A stretch of DNA of 34,566 nucleotides, from NCBI GenBank assembly GCA_029978585.1, contig JAPOJD010000007.1:1-34566 (forward strand). Direction: 5' to 3'. The stretch is from Actinomycetota bacterium. Lineage in GTDB: Bacteria; Actinomycetota; Actinomycetes; S36-B12. The notes under the pieces were generated by a model. That model saw only the letters and a program-made list of their open reading frames with translations. It did not search any database and had not been told where the DNA came from. The translations under genes and the position numbers were made by a program. Positions 8,944 to 14,889 of the stretch are shown here, piece by piece. Position 1 is the stretch's first letter; each line of letters begins with the position of its first letter.

Positions 8944-11043
8944 GTGTGGGAGGACCTGCTGGCCGGCCTGGATCCGGAGCAGCGCGCCGTGGCCGAGGCC
9001 GTGGAGGGCCCGGTCGTGGTGTGGGCCGGCGCCGGCACCGGCAAGACCCGTGCGGTCACGCATCGCATCGCCCACGCCGTGCACTCCGGAGCGCACGAGG
9101 CCCGTCACGGTCTCGCCGTGACGTTCACCAATCGCGCGGCCGGCGAGATGCGCGAGCGCCTGCGCGGACTGGGCGTCGAGGGCATGCAGGCCCGCACCTT
9201 CCACTCCGCGGCCCTGCGCCAGCTGCGGCACTTCTGGCCGCGCGCCATCGGGGGGTCGCCGGCCGACGTGTTGCCGCGCACCGCGCCGTTGGTGGCCGAG
9301 GCCTGCCGCCGTGTCGGCGTGGCCCCCGACCCGGCGGTCGTGCGCGACCTCGCCGCCGAGATCGCGTGGGCGAAGCAGTCCCAGGTGCCCGCTGCGGAGT
9401 ACGCCGTTGTCGCCGCTCACCGCGAGCCCCCGACCACCCACGCTGAGACCGCGGCCGTCTACGCGGCGTACGACGACCTGCGCTGGGAGCGCGGACTCAT
9501 CGACTTCGACGACGTGCTGCTCCTGACCGTCGGAATCCTCACCGACCGGCCCGACATCCTCGACGAGGTGCGCGCGGCCTACCGGTGGTTCACGGTAGAC
9601 GAGTTCCAGGACGTCAGCCCCGTGCAGAACCGCCTTCTCGACCTCTGGCTGGGAGACCGGGACGACCTGTGCGTCGTCGGCGACCCCGCGCAGACGATCT
9701 ACTCCTTCGCCGGCGCAACGGACCGCTTCCTGCGTGACTTCCCGCGGCGCTTCCCCGATGCCACGCGCATCTCCCTGGTGCGCGCGTACCGCAGCACGGA
9801 GCCGATCATCGCCATGGCCAACCGGCTGATGGCATCGGGAGCAGGGGAGTCGGTGCCATTGCGCTCGATGCAGGGCCCCGGTCCCTCGCCGGTCATCGAG
9901 GCGTACGCCGACGAGCCGGCCGAGGCGGCAGCCACGGCGCGGCGACTCGCGTCATGGCACGACGCCGGCACGCCGTGGCGAGAGATGGCGGTACTCGTGC
10001 GGATCAATGCGCAGATGCCGGTGTTCGAGGAGGCTCTCAGTGACCTCGGCATCCCGGTGGTCCTGCGGGGTGGAGAGCGCTTCTTCGATCGCGGCGAGGT
10101 CCGAGAGGCCATCACCCGGCTGCGCGGAGCGGCGCGTGCGGGCGAGCAGCAGGCGGAGTGGATAGAGGAGGTGCGCTCGATCCTCGCGACGATGGGGTTC
10201 GGGGCGCAGCCCCCGCGCGGGTCGGGCGCGGTGCGCGAGCGCTGGGAGTCGCTGGCCTCGCTGGTGTCGCTCGCGGAGACGATGCAGGCCGAGCGGCCGG
10301 ACGACATGAGCCTGCGCGCCTTCATCGACGAGCTGGACCGCAGGTCGGAGTCGCAGCACGCCCCTGTCGCGGACGCGGTGACGCTGGCGACGGTGCACGC
10401 TGCCAAGGGCCTGGAGTGGGATGCGGTGTGCGTCCCGGGGCTGGTCGAGGGGACATTCCCGCACTCCCAGTCCATCGCATCCGCGGACGCAGTGGGGGAG
10501 GAGCGCAGGCTCTTCTACGTCGCGATCACGCGAGCACGCCGTCACCTGGTCGTGAGCTGGTCGCGCTCGCGGACGCCCGGTGGGCGAGGCCAGCGGGAGC
10601 GCAGCCGGTTCATCGCGGAGGCGGTGGCCGAGGGTGAGGTCGTCTCCGTGGACGACTCTGCCCACGGTGCCAGCGTGACGCGCGCGCGCGGCCGTTCTCG
10701 CGGTGCGCGGGGCGGAGCTCGAGGCGTCCCCGCGCGCTGCCGGACCTGTGGCAAGGCGCTCGTCACGGGTCCCGAGCGGGCGAGGTCGCGCTGCCGGTCC
10801 TGCCCCTCGACCGCGAGCGAGGACCTGATGGACCGCCTGCGCGACTGGCGCCTGGCGAAGGCTCACGAACGCGGCGTCCCGGCATACGTCGTCTTCACCG
10901 ATGCGACGCTGGAGGCGCTGGCCGAGGCGCGGCCCGACGACGACGAGGGCTTGCTCGCCATCAGCGGCATCGGCCCGGACAAGCTCGCCCGCTACGGCCC
11001 GGACCTGCTCGTCCTGCTGGCCGAGGCGCCCGACGGCGCCTAG
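8944..11043 (+). CDS. uvrD2: UvrD2-type DNA helicase with tetracysteine motif and C-terminal HRDC domain
   Basis: Walker A GAGTGKTRAV, VDEFQDVSPVQN, CRTCGKALVTGPERARSRCRSC tetracysteine, HRDC-like RDWRLAKAHERGVPAYVVFTDATLEALAEARPDDDEGLLAISGIGPDKLARYG; GTG at 8944 chosen because the conserved region starts there. Confidence 0.9.
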   Translation: MWEDLLAGLDPEQRAVAEAVEGPVVVWAGAGTGKTRAVTHRIAHAVHSGAHEARHGLAVTFTNRAAGEMRERLRGLGVEGMQARTFHSAALRQLRHFWPRAIGGSPADVLPRTAPLVAEACRRVGVAPDPAVVRDLAAEIAWAKQSQVPAAEYAVVAAHREPPTTHAETAAVYAAYDDLRWERGLIDFDDVLLLTVGILTDRPDILDEVRAAYRWFTVDEFQDVSPVQNRLLDLWLGDRDDLCVVGDPAQTIYSFAGATDRFLRDFPRRFPDATRISLVRAYRSTEPIIAMANRLMASGAGESVPLRSMQGPGPSPVIEAYADEPAEAAATARRLASWHDAGTPWREMAVLVRINAQMPVFEEALSDLGIPVVLRGGERFFDRGEVREAITRLRGAARAGEQQAEWIEEVRSILATMGFGAQPPRGSGAVRERWESLASLVSLAETMQAERPDDMSLRAFIDELDRRSESQHAPVADAVTLATVHAAKGLEWDAVCVPGLVEGTFPHSQSIASADAVGEERRLFYVAITRARRHLVVSWSRSRTPGGRGQRERSRFIAEAVAEGEVVSVDDSAHGASVTRARGRSRGARGGARGVPARCRTCGKALVTGPERARSRCRSCPSTASEDLMDRLRDWRLAKAHERGVPAYVVFTDATLEALAEARPDDDEGLLAISGIGPDKLARYGPDLLVLLAEAPDGA

Positions 11044-11084
11044 GCACCGGTGGGCGCGACACGCCATCTGATACACCGACATCG

Positions 11085-11113
11085 TTGCCATGCCCCTATG
11101 CCTGGGTCATCAT
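11085..11113 (+). promoter_or_regulatory. Candidate sigma70-like promoter for small Cys-rich ORF
   Basis: TTGCCA (11085-11090), 17-nt spacer, CATCAT (11108-11113); expected TSS near GTG at 11120. Confidence 0.45.
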
Positions 11114-11119
11114 GGGACC

Positions 11120-11314
11120 GTGTCCGTGACACGAGTGATGGGTGAGGCAGCTACCCAGGGCGCGATGGTGTGCTGCTGGTGCGGGCGCGGCGCCGGCGCA
11201 GATGAAGCGGCCGAAGCCACCTGGGCACTCGTCGACTGCTCTCCCCGAGCCGCACGTGCCTGCCCGGCCTGCGTGCGCGATCACCTCGGCGACATCGAGA
11301 CCTGCTGCACCTAG
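11120..11314 (+). CDS. Small Cys-rich protein (64 aa), possible zinc ribbon, unknown function
   Basis: VSVTRVMGEAATQGAMVCCWCGRGAGADEAAEATWALVDCSPRAARACPACVRDHLGDIETCCT; paired CxxC motifs; GTG start about 7 nt downstream of a TTGCCA-17-CATCAT promoter-like sequence (leaderless). Confidence 0.6.
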   Translation: MSVTRVMGEAATQGAMVCCWCGRGAGADEAAEATWALVDCSPRAARACPACVRDHLGDIETCCT

Positions 11315-11341
11315 GAACTACACCTAGGTGCAGTTCCTAGG
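11310..11341. terminator. 32-bp near-perfect palindrome at convergent stop codons, possible bidirectional terminator
   Basis: CCTAGGAACTACACCTAGGTGCAGTTCCTAGG, one mismatched pair; CCTAGG at 11310, 11323, 11336. Confidence 0.6.
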
Positions 11342-12350
11342 CTGCCGAGGGCCAGCGGCAGCCGCAGAGGGGATGCGCGGCCCGTGGCTCGCGGGTGATG
11401 GTGCCTCCCGGAAGACGCACCACGAAACGGCCGTCGATGAGACCGCCTCCGGACTCCGGCCAGCCCGTGGGCCAGGCGCCTGCCTCGCGCCCATCGGCCT
11501 CGATCCAGGCGAGCACGACCAGCGCCGCCCACGAGGCCGCGAGCTGCGCCAGCGCGGAGTCGGCGGGGGAGCGCGCCGGACGCCGACTTGCCCACTGAAC
11601 CGCGAGCCGCGCCCAGGCGGGGTCGGCATCGCGGGCGTGCAGGTCCGCGCAGCGCAGGCACCCGGTGAGGCCGGGGACCACGAAAGGCCCGATGACGGCG
11701 CGCGCACCGTGCGCGAGGACGGGCAGGTGCGGGAGGTCCAGCGAGATCGCACCGAGATCGTCGATGACATCCGGGTGGACCGCATCGGCGAGGACGGCGA
11801 CGGCGCGCTGGGCGCTGGCTCGTCGCTGGCGACGCGACGACGACGAGCCCGGTCCTTCGCGGAGCACGGTCCCGACGCCGGCCTGCCCGAGGATGATGCA
11901 GACGGCGTCGGCCGTCGGGCCCGTGCCGTGCACCGACACGCTGGCGGCCCGCCGCCGGTCGATGGCCCGGGCCGCGGCGGCAGCCGAGCCGTGGACCTGC
12001 CGTGCCGCCGCCAGGTCGTGGGCGAGTTGCTCGCGGATGAGGGGGTGGGCGCAGCGCAGGGACTCCGGCATCGCGGCCGCATCGTCGAGGATCCCGGTGG
12101 ACATCAGCGTGCGGAGCAGGCGGCGCGCAAGCGCAGCGGTGAGCCCGGCGTGGCGGGCGGCCGCGATGACCGTGGAGAGGGAGCGCTCGCCGCGCAGTGA
12201 CACGAGCCAGTCGGCCACGGCCGGGGAGACTCCCGGGAGCAGCAGCCGCCGATCGCCATCGCCCACCTGCAGGGTGTCGTCCTCGCGCCATGCCCAGGGC
12301 ACGTCGTCGCGGAGCCAGGGCCGCTCGGGGAGCGTGGGATGCGCGGGCAT
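11337..12350 (-). CDS. ThiF/E1-like (cyclodehydratase-like, Rv3196-type) conserved actinobacterial protein
   Basis: VIGPFVVPGLTGCLRCADLHARDADPAWARLAVQW signature and C-terminal HPLCGCRW; degenerate nucleotide-binding loop VHGTGPTADAV; located near uvrD2 as in other actinobacteria. Confidence 0.7.
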   Translation of the reverse strand: MPAHPTLPERPWLRDDVPWAWREDDTLQVGDGDRRLLLPGVSPAVADWLVSLRGERSLSTVIAAARHAGLTAALARRLLRTLMSTGILDDAAAMPESLRCAHPLIREQLAHDLAAARQVHGSAAAAARAIDRRRAASVSVHGTGPTADAVCIILGQAGVGTVLREGPGSSSSRRQRRASAQRAVAVLADAVHPDVIDDLGAISLDLPHLPVLAHGARAVIGPFVVPGLTGCLRCADLHARDADPAWARLAVQWASRRPARSPADSALAQLAASWAALVVLAWIEADGREAGAWPTGWPESGGGLIDGRFVVRLPGGTITREPRAAHPLCGCRWPSAA

Positions 12351-12364
12351 GCGGTCACTGTGGC

Positions 12365-12387
12365 ACGGCCGGGCGCCGCCCGGCCGT
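12365..12387 (-). terminator. Strong GC hairpin downstream of the M20 peptidase gene
   Basis: ACGGCCGGGC-GCC-GCCCGGCCGT, perfect 10-bp stem, 14 nt after the M20 stop; no T-tract. Confidence 0.55.
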
Positions 12388-12401
12388 CGCTATCCACACG
12401 C

Positions 12402-13778
12402 TCAGTCGCTCACGCCGCAGAACTCCACGGCGTAGGCCGCGAGCGTGCGCGCACAGGAGACGATGTCGTCGACGTCGACCCATTCGTCCGGCGCATGCGC
12501 GGCGCGGCTGTCGCCCGGCCCAAACTGCACGGTGGGAATGCCCGCGCCGGCGAGAAGGCGCAGGTCCGAGCCGTAGGGGGCGCCGTAGCAGGCGGGCCGC
12601 TGGCCGCTGAGGTCGCCGTGAACGCGGGACAGAAGTGCGACGGCGGGATCGTCCGACGGCGTGCGACCCGGTGCGAACTGCCCTCCCCACCACTCCACTT
12701 CGACGGGGTGATCGGCGAACCACGGGTCCTCGAGGGACAGCAGGGCCAGGGCCTCCTCGAAGTCGGCGCGGGCGTGGTCCGCGGGTTCGTCGAGGGCGAC
12801 GCCGAGGCGACCCTCGGCGACGAGCAGGTCAGGCACCGTGGACGCCCAGTCGCCGGCGTGGACCGTGCCCACCGACAGTGGGTAGGGCATGTCCCAGCGC
12901 TCCATGACGGGATCGACCTCGGCGTTGCGATCCCGCTCGAGCTGTCGCAACCGCTCCTGGACGGCGGAGAACTTCTCGATCGCGCTCACGCCCTCGTTGC
13001 GGCGGGAGGCGTGGGTCGCCCTCCCGCGCACCCGCAGCCGGAACGTCAGGGCCCCGCCATTGGCGGGGACCAGATCGAGGTCTGTCGGCTCGGGGATGAC
13101 GCAGGCGTCGGCGGTGACGCCTCGGCGCAGGAGCGCGTAGGTCCCCAGCCCGCCGTCCTCCTCGCCGGACACCGCCGCGAGCACGACGTCTCCGCGCAGC
13201 CTGGTGCCGGATCGCTGCAGGGCGCGCACGGCGTACCACATGGCCGCGGTCCCGGCCTTCATGTCGCAGGTGCCCCGGCCGATGATGCGCGAGCCCGAAC
13301 GCCGCGGCTGGAATGGGTCGCCGCTCCAGGCGGCGAGGTCCCCCGGAGGGACCACGTCGGTGTGGCCGAGGAGCAGCAGGGTGGGGCCGTCACCGGAGCC
13401 GGGGAGGCGGGCGACCACCCCGCGGGCGCCCGATCGGTGCACCTCCATGCCGGGGAAGTCGGGCTCGGCGGACAGTGCCGCGATGTCGAGGTCCCAGGAG
13501 GTCACGTCGAGCCCGTCTGACCCCCAGGCAGCGGCGAGCAGGTCCTGGACCTCGACCTCCGCGTCGGTGCCGCCCATCGAGGGAACGGCCACGAGACGCT
13601 CGACGGCGCCGACGAGCCCAGGGCCGTCGACGCCGTCGAGGACGTCTGCGACAACACGGGGACGCTCCCCGCCGTCGCGTGGGGTCAGGTCAGGCCTTCC
13701 CGAGGATGCGGGTGACCTTGGTGCCGCATACCGGGCAGATGCCCTTGGCAAAGCGACGTCCGTTGGTCTCCTCCACAT
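12402..13778 (-). CDS. M20 family metallopeptidase (ArgE/DapE/CPG2-like); 5' end uncertain
   Basis: LLLLGHTDVVPPGD, GRGTCDMKAGTAAM, AAVSGEEDGGLGTYAL, GPGDSRAAHAPDEWVDVDDI. ORF-track start 13778 overlaps the upstream zinc-ribbon gene; conserved region begins around 13650. Confidence 0.85.
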   Translation of the reverse strand: MWRRPTDVALPRASARYAAPRSPASSGRPDLTPRDGGERPRVVADVLDGVDGPGLVGAVERLVAVPSMGGTDAEVEVQDLLAAAWGSDGLDVTSWDLDIAALSAEPDFPGMEVHRSGARGVVARLPGSGDGPTLLLLGHTDVVPPGDLAAWSGDPFQPRRSGSRIIGRGTCDMKAGTAAMWYAVRALQRSGTRLRGDVVLAAVSGEEDGGLGTYALLRRGVTADACVIPEPTDLDLVPANGGALTFRLRVRGRATHASRRNEGVSAIEKFSAVQERLRQLERDRNAEVDPVMERWDMPYPLSVGTVHAGDWASTVPDLLVAEGRLGVALDEPADHARADFEEALALLSLEDPWFADHPVEVEWWGGQFAPGRTPSDDPAVALLSRVHGDLSGQRPACYGAPYGSDLRLLAGAGIPTVQFGPGDSRAAHAPDEWVDVDDIVSCARTLAAYAVEFCGVSD

Positions 13779-13845
13779 TCCCGGTGAACTCGCGCTTCTC
13801 CTTGCACTTCACGCAGTAAGCCTCACCCGTGTACGACTCGGCCAT
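13690..13845 (-). CDS. DUF5679-type small zinc-ribbon protein (51 aa)
   Basis: MAESYTGEAYCVKCKEKREFTGNVEETNGRRFAKGICPVCGTKVTRILGKA; CxxC...CxxC; SD GGAGGA upstream. Confidence 0.85.
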   Translation of the reverse strand: MAESYTGEAYCVKCKEKREFTGNVEETNGRRFAKGICPVCGTKVTRILGKA

Positions 13846-13861
13846 AGCCGTCCTCCTCAGT

Positions 13862-13894
13862 CTCACGATCGAGCCCGTGAGGCGGCGCCTCACG
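13862..13894 (-). promoter_or_regulatory. Putative leader with mutually exclusive hairpins upstream of DUF5679 gene
   Basis: Minus strand CGTGAGGC-GCC-GCCTCACG-GGCTCGAT-CGTGAG: the middle segment can pair with either flank. Confidence 0.4.
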
Positions 13895-13946
13895 CTAGGG
13901 GATCCGCCCCGTGGGGGCCGCGATCCGCCGCCACCATAGGACAGGA

Positions 13947-13975
13947 ACGGCCCGTGAAGGGGGACCGCGGGCCGT
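13947..13975. repeat. Inverted repeat, 8-bp arms, 13-nt spacer
   Basis: ACGGCCCG ... CGGGCCGT in the intergenic region. Confidence 0.6.
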
Positions 13976-14161
13976 GTCTTGTCTGATTTGACCGTATTCT
14001 CCGCTTTTTCTTGGGGATCGGGGTCCGGGAACGGCACAGGGAAGCCCCCGGGTCGCTCAGTCCTCGTGTGCCTTCCCCTTGCGCACGCGGGCCGGTTATC
14101 CCGGGGGCCGCCTGCGAACCTAGGGCCGTCCGGTTGCGCCGTCAACGCCCGATTCAGGCCC

Positions 14162-14238
14162 CCTGGGGACGACCTGGGGATGACCTGGTGACGCCCTGGG
14201 GAGATAGGCCCGCTGCCCTGTGGATGACCCGTGGAAGC
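14162..14238. repeat. Phased 11-bp tandem array (consensus CCTGGGGATGA), DnaA-box-like units
   Basis: Units at 14162 CCTGGGGACGA, 14173 CCTGGGGATGA, 14184 CCTGGTGACGC, 14195 CCTGGGGAGAT, 14206 AGGCCCGCTGC (degenerate), 14217 CCTGTGGATGA, 14228 CCCGTGGAAGC. Confidence 0.7.
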
Positions 14239-14293
14239 ACGGGGCTCGCGAGGGCCCCGGTGGCCCGGATTCCGCTCCTGACGTGAGCTGTCG

Positions 14294-14314
14294 TCGTCCA
14301 CCCCCTGTGGACGC
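14294..14314. repeat. Inverted pair of DnaA-box-like sites
   Basis: TCGTCCACCCCCTGTGGACGC: CGTCCAC / GTGGACG arms with 5-nt spacer. Confidence 0.55.
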
Positions 14315-14331
14315 AAAATTCCCGGCGCGGA

Positions 14332-14889
14332 TCAGGCCTCCACGCGCGCGCGTGCCGCGGCCACGAGGAGGCGGACGGAGTCATCCGTCGGCTCGGGGAG
14401 CGCCTCCCACGGCCACCACGCGAGGTCGAGGGACTCCGCGGAGCGCCGCGGTGGGGCACCGGCGGGCGCGATGACGAGGTACTGCACGTCGAGGTGGTGC
14501 AGCAGCTGGGAACGGCACATCACCTCATGACGGTCCAATCGCACGATCCCCGGGACGACGACGAGGTCGTCGATGCCGCCTTCCTCGCGTGCCTCCCGCA
14601 GCGCGGCCTGCGGTAGGCCCTCGTCGCCCGGCTCGCAGTGGCCCCCCGTCTGCAGCCATCGCCCCACGATCGGATGCAGCGTGAGGAGGACCTGCTCCCG
14701 CGCGGGATCGACGATGATCGCGCTCGCAGTGACATGCCCAATGCGGCAGTCGCGCCACACCCCGTCGACGTGTTCGTCCAGGTGCGCGACGTAGAGTTCG
14801 CGCAGTCCCATCTGCCCACTGTCGGCCGGCGCCCATGCGCGCAGCTCCCGCAACGCCGCCGCGCGCAGTGGCTCCTCAGTCGCCGGCAT
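14332..14889 (-). CDS. Nudix hydrolase
   Basis: Nudix box GGHCEPGDEGLPQAALREAREEGGI; overlaps the upstream metalloprotease 3' end (14876). Confidence 0.88.
   Translation of the reverse strand: MPATEEPLRAAALRELRAWAPADSGQMGLRELYVAHLDEHVDGVWRDCRIGHVTASAIIVDPAREQVLLTLHPIVGRWLQTGGHCEPGDEGLPQAALREAREEGGIDDLVVVPGIVRLDRHEVMCRSQLLHHLDVQYLVIAPAGAPPRRSAESLDLAWWPWEALPEPTDDSVRLLVAAARARVEA

Noticed and set aside
11120-11314. Small Cys-rich ORF as WhiB7
   Set aside because: No GVWGG motif, no AT-hook and wrong Cys spacing; kept only as an unknown Cys-rich protein.
11120-12350. Complete azol(in)e RiPP gene cluster
   Set aside because: No YcaO, dehydrogenase, transporter or leader-like precursor nearby; the ThiF-like gene is a conserved actinobacterial neighbour of uvrD2. 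Retained only as a speculative two-gene link.
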